A stretch of 64,000 nucleotides of DNA from Zoroaster sp. YZ-2022 (taxonomy: Eukaryota; Echinodermata; Asteroidea; Forcipulatida; Zoroasteridae). Below, one piece after another: positions 32,013 to 42,926 of the stretch; position 1 is the stretch's first letter, and every line of letters starts with the position of its first letter. Position numbers and translations under genes: made by a program. The DNA lies in contig CM055816.1 of the NCBI GenBank assembly GCA_029582265.1, positions 37,115,357-37,179,356 of the forward strand, given 5' to 3'. The notes beneath the pieces are model-generated. The model made no database searches. It was not told where the DNA came from and saw nothing but the letters and a program-made list of their open reading frames with translations.

Positions 32013-32387
32013 CTTGTTAGCTCCAGACATAACATCTAGCATCAGCTGAGAAATTGTTATTATTATTATCAGTTCTATTATCATATTTAACAAATCAATG
32101 TCACTGGAATGTACCTTGTTAAATATATGTGTTATTTTTTTCTTCTTTTTCTTGGAAATCAAATTGCTACCAAGTTTACATTACTTAAATATGTATCTCA
32201 TGTGCCATACAATATGTCTCAAACGATTGTTTTTTGCTTCCATTCTCGGTTCCATCTTGTTCCCCATGCACACAAAATACTGTACGCAGAATTGAGCTTC
32301 CTATACCTAGCTCGCTATATATAAACACTTCTTTGTACTTAATCAGTCTACCATACCGTTGTTTTCAATTTGAGTTCGTAACACATA

Positions 32388-35300
32388 ATGAATGACAACA
32401 ATAGCATAAGCGATGACAGTAACCCTGAATCAGTGGATGATACGGCTGTTCGTTTTAACGATTGTGTTTTTAATCCTGCTTCTCTGAATTCAGTGGACCA
32501 AAGTGAGCTTTTATTTAACACATGTGGTGCTCAATACCTATCTGAAAGACAACTCAGAGCAAAAATTAACGAATTAGAAAATGAATCTTTCTCAATATTT
32601 CACATTAATATCAGAAGTATACACAAACATTTCGACGATCTTACTCTTACTCTAAACGAAATACAACACAAATTTCATATTATCGGTCTAACTGAAACGT
32701 GGCTTAAAAGCACCCCTCATTCGATGTTATCTATTCCTGGTTATAAATGTGAGCATAAAAACAGACAGAGGCAAAATGGTGGGGGTGTCATGTTATATAT
32801 AAAAGATTCATTGCAATATACCATTAGGCCTGATTTATTTAGTGCTTCGGAATGCTTTGAATCCATCTTTTTAGAAATAGGAATTCACAAAAAGATAAAT
32901 ATTATCGTAGGTTTAATTTACAGACCTCCTGGTCTTGCTGTTTCTAATTTCTCAGATGAAATGAATGAAATTCTTGGCAAAATAACGTCCGAAAACAAAA
33001 TCTGTTACATTTTAGGAGATTTCAATATAAATTTGCTTAAGAGTGATTCCCATAACCCAACACACGAGTTTTTAGATACGTTATATTCACATTCTTTTCG
33101 CCCTTCCATAGACAAACCAACAAGAATTACGCACAATACAGCTACCCTCATTGACAATATTTTCACTAACAGCATAGACAGTCACCAGGCAGAAATTATT
33201 ACTTCTGGGCTGAGTGATCATTTGCCTATAGTCTTGTTTGGTCCTAGTTTTACTAAAGCCACAAAATCAAAGATGTTTTATTGGAAACGGAATACTAGTG
33301 ATCGAAACATCTCTTCCTTGAAGCATGAGCTCGAGACAGTCCAGTGGAATGAAATTGTTATTGCAGAAAATGTAAATGATTGTTACTCGCAGTTTATTAC
33401 AAAATTAAATGAAGTGTTAAATACATGTGTTCCATATAAAGATTTAAATGTAAAAAGACTGCGGGCAATCATTGGTTAACAAAGGGTCTATTGAAGTCAA
33501 TCAGGCGGAAAGGCAAGTTGTATAAGTGTTATCTCCAAAACCCAAATGAATCTAATAAAAGAAAATATGATAAATATAGGAACAGGTTAACTACTGTAAT
33601 ACGAGAAGCCAAAAAAACTTATTTCACTGCTTCCTTCGAAAAGGAAAAATGCAATATAAAAAATACATGGAAAATAATCAATAACGTCTTGAACAAAACA
33701 AAACAAAAGTTGCCGGGTCCTGACTCATTTCATATAAATGATACTACTACCTTAGACGACCCGAGACACATCGCGGAGCATTTTAATGAATTCTTTACAA
33801 ATATTGGTCCTAATCTAGCATCTAAGATTCCTGAATCCAGATTTGACCCTACAGATTTTATTGAAGGTGATTTTCCTCATTCTCTTTTTATGACCCCAAT
33901 AACTAACAATGAACTTCTGAAATGTATTGATGCGTTACCTTCTAGAAAAAGTCCAGGCCATGACAAATTAGACACCTATCTCATTAAGAAAATCGGAACA
34001 CTCATTGCTTGGCCATTGTTGAAAATATTTAACCTATCTTTGCTATCTGGAATTGTGCCCAATGATTTTAAGATCGCAAAAGTAATTCCTATATTTAAAA
34101 ACGGTGACTCTCAATTAATTTGCAACTACCGCCCTATCTCTATATTACCTTGTCTTTCCAAAGTGCTTGAGCGATTGGTTGCAAATCGTCTTGATACATT
34201 TATAACTAAGTATAATATTCTGTATAACTCTCAGTATGGATTTCGCGCTAATTTCTCAACTCAAATGGCCCTTATAGACCTTGTTGATAAAATCAGCTCA
34301 TCTATGGATAAATCCAACCACACTATTGGATTGTTCCTGGACCTTTCAAGGCATTTGATACTATTGACCACGATATTTTACTTTCAAAGCTTGATAGGTA
34401 TGGTGTTAGGGGAAATGCCCTGGACTGGTTCAGGAACTATCTTTGTGACAGGAAACAGTTTGTTGAATGGAAAAATACAAAATCTTCACTTACATCAATC
34501 AAATGTGGTGTACCACAAGGTTCTATTTAGGTCCAATACTCTTTCTTTTATATATAAACGATATCTATAATTCTTCAAAATTGTTATCCTTTATTCTGTT
34601 TGCAGACGACACCAATGTTTTCTTTAGTCACAGTAATTTAAAGGAGGCAGTTTCAGTTATAAATAAAGAACTTCAAAATGTCTCCTTGTGGTTTAAATGT
34701 AACAAACTGTCGATTAACGAAAAGAAAACATGCTTAATGTTATTCTCAAATAAGTACAAAGATGTAAATATCAATATTTATATTAATAATTCTAAAATAA
34801 CTCAAGTAAATTCTTTTAGATTTCTAGGGGTTATAATTGATAGCAACCTTACGTGGAAGTTGCATTGTCAAAAGGTCACACATCAGCTTCCAAAATTTTG
34901 GGTGTTCTGCGTAAACTTCGACTTGTTTTGCCAAGAAATGTCCGGTTCTCTATTTATAATACATTGACATTGCCCCATCTTCAGTACGGAATTTTAGCAT
35001 GGGGAAATACTCATATTACTTATTTGAACAAATTATTGGTAGTACAGAAGAAATCATTGAGAGTCATCACAAATTCCAGTTATAGAGAGCACACTTTACC
35101 CCTTTTTAGGCACTTTAATACTCTCAATATTTTTGAACTGTACAAATATCATCTAGGCATCATTATGTTTAAATTCGAAAGTAACCTGCTACCTAGCAAC
35201 ATAAGATCTCTTTTTTTGAGAAATCTGGACGTCCATATGCATAATACTAGATCAGCAACTAAAATTCATATTGGAAAGGCTAGGACCACATTATTTATGA

Positions 35301-35419
35301 AAACAGTCAGACATCAAGGCCCCCTACTCTGGAATCAGCTTACACCTATACCTTTTTTTAGAACTGTGCACAGTTTTAAAAAATACCTCAAAAACCTAAT
35401 TATTTCCAATATTATTTAA
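32388..35419 (+). pseudogene. LINE C ORF2: endonuclease and reverse transcriptase, frameshifted
   Basis: The first frame (32388-33479) is an apurinic-type endonuclease with SIFHINIRSI, IGLTETWL, YRPP, ILGDFNINLL and SGLSDHLPI. RT follows in 33491-34570, 34467-34967 and 34853-35419, with NYRPISILPCLSK, a broken motif A region near 34340, 'CGVPQGS' near 34505, and FADDTNVFF at about 34597-34623. The tail has LPHLQYGILAWG and WNQLTPIPFFRT, typical of jockey-superfamily elements. Frameshifts near 33480, 34340, 34530 and 34860 disable it. Confidence 0.88.
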
Positions 35420-35948
35420 GATATGTACACATGGTTACATTACATTCCAATTTATTAAGTCTTGTAATGCAAAAAAAATATATATAAAAATAAAAAAAAT
35501 CTTATTTTTCTCTCGTTTTTCTTTTTTTACTTCTCCTTTTTTGCTTGTTACACATTCATTTCATTCTGTATATAATGTACTATAGTTCTATTAATTCTAA
35601 AACTGAATGTAAAAGCTAGTTTACTAATCGAATTATTGTTTGCCATATACATGTACACTTCACCTTACTGTACTTCATCGATAATTATTTTTTTGCTATT
35701 CATAAATTGTTATTAATTCATTTATTAACTAAAGGGACCAGGTCCTGTATAAGCCTAGGCTTTTTACCTGGTGCCCTCCATTTGTCACCATTTGTACATA
35801 ATTGTTGTATTAACATATTGTATTAAGCTGTGATATATGGAAAATAAACAAACAAACAAACAAACAAACAAGTTAATCAAGGAATTTTGCCAAAATCGGT
35901 TATGCCTAGTAATTATACGGAATAAAATATATTGCACAATATTAAAAA

Positions 35949-36962
35949 ATGGATAAACGTATAAAACTAAAGCTACAAAACGTCTATTATAGTCCAAAAG
36001 GATACTACAAAGGTCTCGACGCGATTAATAAATTAGCTAAAGAAACAAAGGTGAATAAAAAATTTGTTTCGCGGTGGATAAAAAAGCAAGCGCTGTGGCA
36101 AATTTATTTACCGTATCCTAAATACATTCCTAGACCGACCAGTTCAAATAGTACGTTGGAAAAACCAAATAAGGTTCATCAAGCGGATTTATTGTTTCTT
36201 CCGCACGATAGTATAGGTAAAAAGACGTACAAGTACGCGTTAACCGTTGTGGATGAAGCCAGTAGATATAAAGAAGCTGAACCGTTAACCGAAAAAACTG
36301 CCGTTCAAGTCGGTAACGCATTTGAAAAATTTTATAAACGTTCGCCGCTCACTTGGCCAAACATTTTAAAAGTCGATCCTGGAAAAGAATTTATGTCGAC
36401 CGTCGGCATATTAATGAGTAAACATAATGTAAACATTCAAAGAAGCGAGGCCGGTAATCATAGAGCTCAGGGTATAGTAGAGCGATTCAATAGAACTTTA
36501 GGTGAAAGAATATTTTCTCATCAATACGCTAAAGAAATAGCGACAAATACGAGAAATAGAGAATGGGTTAAAAGATTACCGCTAGTCGTAAAAGCATTAA
36601 ACAACGAAACGACCAGACTCGTTAATTTAAAACCTAAAGACGCGATTAAATTACCCGTCGTTGAGCAAAATCCAGCCTCACCAGCTTCAAAGAAAGAAAA
36701 AAGAATCCCAACTAGCAGTTTGGTTCGGTATTTATACGCACCCGGTGAAGCTGAAAAAGATACGAGACGTCGCACGACCGATCCTATATGGAGTATAAAA
36801 ATTTATAGATTAGCTAAAACGATGAAAGCTGCGAATCAACCCATCTTGTATTATTTAGCGTCTGCGCCGGGTGTAGAAGCAAGCCCCGCTCGTAGTTTTG
36901 TAAAAGAAGAATTACAAATTGCACCGCTAGATACGGAAAATCCACCAATTAAACGATTATAG
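35949..36962 (+). CDS. Polinton integrase (rve/DDE family), 337 aa
   Basis: An intact frame. An N-terminal helix-turn-helix-like region with 'YSPKGYYKGLDAINKLA' and WIKKQALWQIYLP precedes the rve core. Catalytic acidic residues are D80 (HQADLLFLP), D143 (KVDPGKEF) and E178 (GIVERFNRTL), with 34 residues between the last two, close to D,D-35-E. A C-terminal domain with 'DPIWSIKIYRLAKTM' and a Pro-rich end is likely chromo-like. The enzyme joins element ends to host DNA. It ends 14 bases before the PolB stop on the other strand. The homologue at 46789-47757 lost 12 codons just before the first Asp. Confidence 0.92.
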   Translation: MDKRIKLKLQNVYYSPKGYYKGLDAINKLAKETKVNKKFVSRWIKKQALWQIYLPYPKYIPRPTSSNSTLEKPNKVHQADLLFLPHDSIGKKTYKYALTVVDEASRYKEAEPLTEKTAVQVGNAFEKFYKRSPLTWPNILKVDPGKEFMSTVGILMSKHNVNIQRSEAGNHRAQGIVERFNRTLGERIFSHQYAKEIATNTRNREWVKRLPLVVKALNNETTRLVNLKPKDAIKLPVVEQNPASPASKKEKRIPTSSLVRYLYAPGEAEKDTRRRTTDPIWSIKIYRLAKTMKAANQPILYYLASAPGVEASPARSFVKEELQIAPLDTENPPIKRL

Positions 36963-36976
36963 CGTAGGCTAATTCA

Positions 36977-39900
36977 TCAAGTTATTGATGCGCTATAATG
37001 TCCGTAAGAACAAGTATGTATTCCATCTGGTAAAATATATCTCTTTGTGTCTAAAGGAGAGAGTGATATTTTATTTACTCGCGTTGTATATAATCTATGT
37101 TTTTCATTTCTAATAAAATTCATAGGGTGACGTAATGGTTTTAAATTATCTAAAACTTGTTTATATCGCTCGTGTTTAATTTCCTGTTCTAAAACTTGTT
37201 TTTTAACGCCCTTGGCTTTTCTTATTTCTTTTTCATTCGATAAAAGTATCGAATACATTTTCGTTCTTAAACCTACAATTTCGGAGATTAGAGTTCCCGC
37301 AGTCTCGTCTTTCATTTTACCGATCACTTTTTTATTCTCTTCAGAATATAACAAATTTTGTGTTTCTTTTTCTTTGCTATAATAATTACTAAAATCGTAC
37401 GAGTCTTTGTCTTTTTCATATCTTTATAAACATCTTCCGTTTGAATCTCGAGTAACAAGCTATCCGTATCCGTGTAAAGTAAATTACACCTCTCGTCGTA
37501 TTTCTTTTTTAAATGATTGTAATAAAAATCGTACATTAAATGTTTAGATAAATCCAGTATGCTCATTCCTACGTAGACTGGACGGTTGAGTACAAGTTTT
37601 GTTTTATGCATGTGAATCGCCGCTAAATCGTTATCAAAAATCCTAACCTCGGCAAAATTTGGTTTTGCGATTAATGTACGAATTTGATTTTCTTCTTTTT
37701 CATCGTTTAATCGCTTCAAATTCACGTTGACGCGATTTCGTACATTTTCCATCGTTTTTCCAAAAACTGAATTATTCATGAGTTTGTATAAATCTTTTTC
37801 AAAATCTGACGTTGCGTTTTTTCTGAGTTGAGTGTTTAAATCAATGTATGATTTCATCCAAGGCGATTCATCAAATTCTAAAACGCGATGAATTTTAGTC
37901 AGTTTCATACCGAGTTGTAAATACAATCGTAAATTACTATAATGAATAACGTATTTTGTTTTATCGTATAAATTTGGAACTAATTTTGTAACGTTTGGAG
38001 CAGGTTTGTCTTTTAATAACTCTCGTTGGTATTCAGACATCCATTCTTTCGGTACTACCAACGACTCTGGCGCGAGTGGATATGCATTGTGAGAATCGTG
38101 TAATTCTTTAGGGTATTCTAAATCAACTTCTAAAATGCATCCTTTTCCGCGTTTTAATCCTTTGTTTGAGAGTCTGTCAATTTGTTTTTTAGTCAACCAT
38201 TTAAAATTACCCATTGGCAAAGGTTGACTCATCGCATAACCGTACAAATTATTCGCGTCTAAATATTGTATATAACTCGTTGGTTTTGTTTTATCGTAAT
38301 CGGGTAAATAAACATTGTTTGCTCTCGCGTATCGTTTACTTACCGTACACGTTCCTCCTCTAGTACCTTTTTCTATAAATAAATGCATGTCGATATCCGT
38401 AAACAATTCTAAACAAACTTTCGAATGTTTAAGCAAAGCGTCCCAACTCAATCCTGGACTCGTGTAATAATTAGCCGGATCCAAACCGTATTCTCGTACG
38501 CAAGTAGTACGAAAATTTTCAAACACGTCCGCCAATAAGCAAGTATCCGTACGCACGTACAAATCGTGATAATCGCCTAGAGTTTTACAATCAAACTTGT
38601 TATAAACGTTCGTTGCATGCTCGTATTGTTCTTTAGTAATGTGTTGGTCGTTTAAACTACTATGAAATTTTTCTTGTAAAGGAAGCTGCGATTCTTCGAA
38701 TCTTTCAAAACTATCCATGTACTCGTAAGGATAAATACCCTTTTGTTTTAAAAGATTAAATTTTTCTAAATCGGATTCAAACTTTTTAGTAATTGGAAAA
38801 AAATCGTTGGATTTTACGAGTTTATCTAACGACGCTAGTAAAAATTTAGCGCTGTCGATAAATCGCAGTTGTCCGATTGAAAAAGATATGTACTTTTCTA
38901 TATTGTTTGGAATACACGTTAGATTTCCTCGCGTTTGACTCGCGGATTGCATAATGAGATGAGTCGTATCCTCGCAAATTATGAAATACGACCGGAATAA
39001 AAGTTTTGTCTGGTTTTAAACTCAGTTTTAAATTGTGCGCCGCGCCTCTATATTTACCAGTGACGTGACAATGATCGCGTACTTTGCTAAACTTGTCATC
39101 ACCTACAAAAAATCCCTTTTCACATATCCAACACTTGCTAGCATTTTTGAAATCTTCTACATTTTCTTTAGTCATGAACATTTTTTGAGGGTTTTTAAAT
39201 ATCGCGTTAATATTTTCTTCTTCTTTTCTTCTAGTATTGATTTTGATTTGTAACCAAAAACGTTTATAGCGATACAATTTTGTTTCTCTACTCGCTTAAT
39301 TTGATTAATCGGAGTTGGAGCCTCGATATTGTCAAAATTTAAACCATCCTCTGTCGGGTATTTAGACATTCTATCAACATTCTTTTTTGCAGGAAAAAGA
39401 GCGCTACGCAGCGCCCATCGTAAACAATTATCGTCTTTGGTTTTTACGTTGATGCACGCTTTTTTGTTTTTTATGTAGTCGCATAGCTCGATATAAGAAC
39501 CCCCTCTCAAAGGTTGATATCTCGCGATAGTAATACTCATATCTACAATACGATCAATCTCCCATCCAGAACCCCTTTGCGTCCATTTTTCTAAAGACTC
39601 TTGAATTTGTGAAAAAACGGTATTAAATACATTTTCGATACTATCCAAATTCAATAAAACAATTTGCCTATTATTATGAAAATTTGGTTCGGCATAATCG
39701 ATCGTACCGTGTAATTTTTCTTTACGTAAATTAATACGTATATATATCATAAACTTGTATGACTTAAATTCTTGCAAGTCTAAAACAAACTTGGCTCTGA
39801 TCTTTGGTTTTACCGCTTCCCAAAAAATGATTAAATCTTCTTCTTTGCTGTGATTGAGCGGAACAAACATTCTTCGTTGACGTAAATATCTTCCACCGTC

Positions 39901-40246
39901 GATCGGCGGTTCGTCAAAAGCTAACTCTTCTTCTTGACCGTAAAACCTTTTAATGGCGGCGATGTAGTCTTTTTTTTAACAACTGCCCTCTTTTCCCGAT
40001 GCCGCGTTGAGGTAGCTCAATATTTTCAGACGCTATACGCTCTCTCAGTTCAACTAAATTTAATTTATACAATGGCTTTGGTCTATGCCGTTTTATATAT
40101 TTTTTTACTGCTTCGTACATGTAATAAGAACGTTTATCAACTTTACCCTTGAGGTTTTGCGCAAGAATTATAGGTCTGTGTTCTCGCGCAAACTCTTTCA
40201 ATTCTCGCAATGTCCATTTCGATAAATATCCTCTTCTTTCTTCCAT
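36977..40246 (-). pseudogene. Protein-primed DNA polymerase B, frameshifted and missing part of exonuclease
   Basis: Frames in order on the minus strand: 39950-40246 (SAP-like helices, LSKWTLRELKEFAREH), 39172-39870 (N-terminal domain with ARYQPLRGGSYIEL), 38846-39277 (zinc-binding CWIC and VRDHCHVTGKYRGAAH, exo II HNLRGYDS), 37324-38952 (polymerase) and 36977-37354 (C terminus). Polymerase motifs are [17 protein letters not shown] (A), [17 protein letters not shown] (B) and YTDTDSLLLEI (C), all with the expected catalytic residues. About 170 residues present in the element 2 copy, including exonuclease motif I, are missing at a junction near 39235. The enzyme replicates the linear element from a terminal protein. 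Confidence 0.9.
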
Positions 40247-40252
40247 ACTCTC

Positions 40253-40263
40253 TTTACTATTAA
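40253..40263 (-). promoter_or_regulatory. TTAATAGTAAA promoter motif before PolB
   Basis: TTAATAGTAAA on the minus strand ends seven bases upstream of the PolB start codon. The same word lies just upstream of other early-looking genes in elements 1-3 (9311, 56155, 61720). Confidence 0.5.
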
Positions 40264-40337
40264 TCTATATTATATTTTTTTCTCAGTTTTTTTTTGGTGA
40301 TATTTTTTTGGGTGGTTTTATTTTTATTTTTTAGTCA

Positions 40338-40533
40338 CTACAAACGTTTTGTTGTCTCTAGCAACTCATTCATCACGCTATTAAACAAACGTATAGCTTT
40401 TCCTTTTGCATGCTTAAAACTTTGTACATTTAATATCTTTGCACATTTCGTACACAAACCTATCGCTGTTTGTGTACCAACTTTACATCGACGACACGCA
40501 ACGGGTATACTTTTTCCACATTTAAGTTTCCAT
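40338..40533 (-). CDS. Cys-rich Polinton protein, partial (5' part in gap)
   Basis: It encodes the C-terminal two thirds of the same family as 56886-57185: KCGKSIPVACRRC, LCTKCAKILNVQS, KAIRLFNSVMNELLE. The remainder is hidden by the 500-base gap. In complete element 2 this gene sits at the end opposite PolB. Here its 3' end faces the PolB start, so it probably belongs to another element copy or to a rearranged end. Confidence 0.7.
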
Positions 40534-41033
40534 NNNNNNNNNNNNNNNNNNNNNNNNNNNNNNNNNNNNNNNNNNNNNNNNNNNNNNNNNNNNNNNNNNN
40601 NNNNNNNNNNNNNNNNNNNNNNNNNNNNNNNNNNNNNNNNNNNNNNNNNNNNNNNNNNNNNNNNNNNNNNNNNNNNNNNNNNNNNNNNNNNNNNNNNNNN
40701 NNNNNNNNNNNNNNNNNNNNNNNNNNNNNNNNNNNNNNNNNNNNNNNNNNNNNNNNNNNNNNNNNNNNNNNNNNNNNNNNNNNNNNNNNNNNNNNNNNNN
40801 NNNNNNNNNNNNNNNNNNNNNNNNNNNNNNNNNNNNNNNNNNNNNNNNNNNNNNNNNNNNNNNNNNNNNNNNNNNNNNNNNNNNNNNNNNNNNNNNNNNN
40901 NNNNNNNNNNNNNNNNNNNNNNNNNNNNNNNNNNNNNNNNNNNNNNNNNNNNNNNNNNNNNNNNNNNNNNNNNNNNNNNNNNNNNNNNNNNNNNNNNNNN
41001 NNNNNNNNNNNNNNNNNNNNNNNNNNNNNNNNN
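40534..41033. other. Scaffold gap (500 N)
   Basis: Unknown bases of a round length, so the real size is not known. It hides the rest of the Cys-rich gene and possibly the right terminal repeat of element 1. Confidence 0.99.
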
Positions 41034-41049
41034 GTACATAATGTTAAAA

Positions 41050-41082
41050 TCACCACCACCACCACCACCACCACCACCACCA
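41050..41082 (+). repeat. (CAC)n microsatellite
   Basis: About eleven CAC/ACC triplets directly beside the scaffold gap. A simple repeat that may have caused the assembly break. Confidence 0.9.
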
Positions 41083-41109
41083 CTTATATTACCCCTATTT
41101 ATCTGGCTC

Positions 41110-41340
41110 AATTATAAACAGCTCAATTGCTGCCATTACAGCGCATATAGGGCTAATCAAACACAACAACCAACTCTGCCCTCACAGGTACCCATTCACC
41201 CCTGGGTGGAGAGAAGCAATTACGGTAAAGTGTCTTGCTCAAGGACACAAGCACCATGGTCGCGGTTGGGATTCGAACCCACATTTTGACGACTCAGCCA
41301 TCAGAACACAAGTCCGATGCACAAAACCGCCCGACCATGG
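41110..41340 (-). repeat. tRNA-derived SINE (minus strand)
   Basis: On the minus strand it reads CCATGGTCGGGCGGTTTT (A-box-like), GTGGGTTCGAATCCCAACC (B box), then GTGTCCTTGAGCAAGACACT and a CACCCAGGGGTGAATGGGTA segment. It shares the head design and the CCTTGAGCAAGACACTT core with the SINE at 30038. Confidence 0.75.
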
Positions 41341-41392
41341 TTTTAGAGCATGCATTCAAATGACGAATGCTCTAACTGGCTATTTTTGTAAT

Positions 41393-41431
41393 TTGGCAAA
41401 GTGACCAATACCGCATTGGTCACTCTGCCAA
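41393..41431. repeat. 39-bp imperfect palindrome
   Basis: TTGGCAAAGTGACCAAT, five bases, then its reverse complement with one mismatch. It lies in otherwise unremarkable host DNA (41341-42270), where no gene was found. Confidence 0.6.
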
Positions 41432-42280
41432 CTTAATTCGGGATTGATCACTATGGCAAATTAGGGACGAGATGTCCTGAGTGCCGAGTGGGCAATGGTG
41501 CCACAGACGAACCTCTAAAACAAAATGGATACTAACATTTACATTTATATACTAACTACAACGTTAATACGATGGGAAGGTAACTCATCGGCCACTGGCC
41601 ACCACAATCCCATGTCATAATACAAATATCTGAAATCAGAACTGTATTTGAGGTCATTCTTAAATTGTATCAAAGGTGTGTAATGCGACTGCCCATAGTT
41701 ATATCTGCTTAAATTATAATCTGTTGTAAAGTCTAACAGCTCATTGCTCTAACCGGTCTTTTGTCAAGCATCACATTAGTCCGATGACTCTGCTACAGTT
41801 AAAACAGCCACCAGTCACTCATCGGAACACCAAACAATCCTAAATAAAGATTTGTCTTGGTGCCATTTACTAGCCAGGGAACCTGGTATTGTTTACGGGG
41901 CTAAAATTTGAATCAGCCAGTGGTACCATAACAATGGTAAATGCGCACTATACAACAACGGCCTTTGTCAAGTCTATTCAGAGCCAGATGTAATAGTGGG
42001 AGTACGAATACATCCGCGCAACTGCTAGCTAATTTATTGTGGTTATTTGTTTGTGATGTAAGTGTATTTCCCCTTTCTTTAGTTAAAGGAAATTGAGGAT
42101 ATGTTTTTGTTATGTTTGGGCCCTAGTGTTTACATTAGAGAAAACTGTTTTCAGTCGCAGATACAGAAAAGTGAGGAATGTGAGGATGTTTTTCCCCCTG
42201 ACATACACGAAACCACACCATGAAACAGGAAACATATTTTTGTAAAACTTGTAGCTTTGCATGGTGAGGAGGTAAGTGAA

Positions 42281-42530
42281 TAATTGCGGTGACACCATGT
42301 GAAGAATTCTCAATTGAGTAGTAGTTCTGAAAAGAACTGGAGGTACAACTCGACGTTTCGACCAGTGTGCTCTGATCGTCCTCAGGAGAATTGCTGAAAG
42401 CAAAGTGCTTCCTTACCTCATCCCACTGCTGAGGACGATCACAGCACACTGATCGAAACGTCGAGTTGTACCTGCAGTTCTTTTCAGAACTAATTACTAC
42501 TCAATTGAGAATTTCACATGGTGTCACCGC
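42281..42530. mobile_element. Foldback element with a Polinton capsid fragment in its loop
   Basis: The left arm (from AATTGCGGTGACACCATGTG to TGATCGTCCTCAGGAG) is repeated in inverse order from CTGAGGACGATCACAGCACA to CACATGGTGTCACCGCAATT, with arms of about 110 bp and a few mismatches. The loop, near 42390-42428, is AAAGCAAAGTGCTTCCTTAC and CTCATCCCACTGCTG, which is identical to part of the capsid relic at 57700-57732 (encoding QQWDEVRKHFAF on the minus strand). Confidence 0.75.
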
Positions 42531-42636
42531 AATTAGTCTATCTTTTTGTAAGTCCCACGATGTCTGAACTAGTACAATGGGGTATAATTTCAGACATTTT
42601 ATGAATGGAATGTTTGTGAAATGTTTGAAAACCGCG

Positions 42637-42870
42637 AGTAGTATGTCAGATGGGGATCCTGGCTCATTTCACTCCGCTGCGCTCCGTTCATGATCCAGGA
42701 CCACTGCGCGGCGAGAGGTCAAGAGGTCAAGACGTCAAGAGGTGAGAGGTCAAGAGGTCAAGAGGTTCTAGTTAAATTTTCTAAAACTGATTTTTCCAAA
42801 AAAATGTCCCCTGTTGGTATACTAAAAAATCTTCCGCAAAAAAAAAAAGATGAATAAAAAAAATGAGAAA
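42637..42870 (+). repeat. Left terminal inverted repeat of element 2
   Basis: It matches 57240-57477 in inverse. It contains a short direct-repeat array of AGAGGTCAAG (about 42715-42765) and ends near TGTCCCCTGTTGG, beyond which the two ends diverge. Confidence 0.85.
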
Positions 42871-42926
42871 AAAATGAGAAAAAAAATAAATAAATAAAAC
42901 ATTATCTAGGTGTAATAATAAATAAG

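Larger units (their letters stand above)
30995..35871 (+). mobile_element. LINE C: two-ORF non-LTR retrotransposon inserted in element 1
   Basis: It is bounded on the left by the end of the 62-residue gene and on the right by an (AAAC)n tail at about 35841-35871, after which the spacer before the integrase resumes (compare 47758-47830). It contains an L1-type ORF1 and an endonuclease/reverse transcriptase ORF2. It is nearly full length but has frameshifts. Confidence 0.88.
9003..40330. mobile_element. Polinton/Maverick element 1, interrupted by three insertions
   Basis: The left terminus is AGTAGTATGGTAGATGGGGG at 9003, almost the same as the start of element 3 (60422) and close to both ends of element 2. 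Within it lie capsid protein, packaging ATPase, integrase and PolB genes in the reverse order of element 2. Three foreign elements interrupt it (about 19515-25038, 25478-30947 and 30995-35871). Removing them leaves about 15.4 kb. No right terminal repeat was found. The element is followed from 40338 by a Cys-rich gene fragment and then a scaffold gap, so its right boundary is uncertain. Polintons replicate by protein-primed PolB and integrate with a retroviral-type integrase. Confidence 0.9.

Noticed and set aside
40294..41289. Long reading frames crossing the N runs, also at 58172-58951
   Set aside because: They are artefacts of unknown bases in the scaffold gaps.
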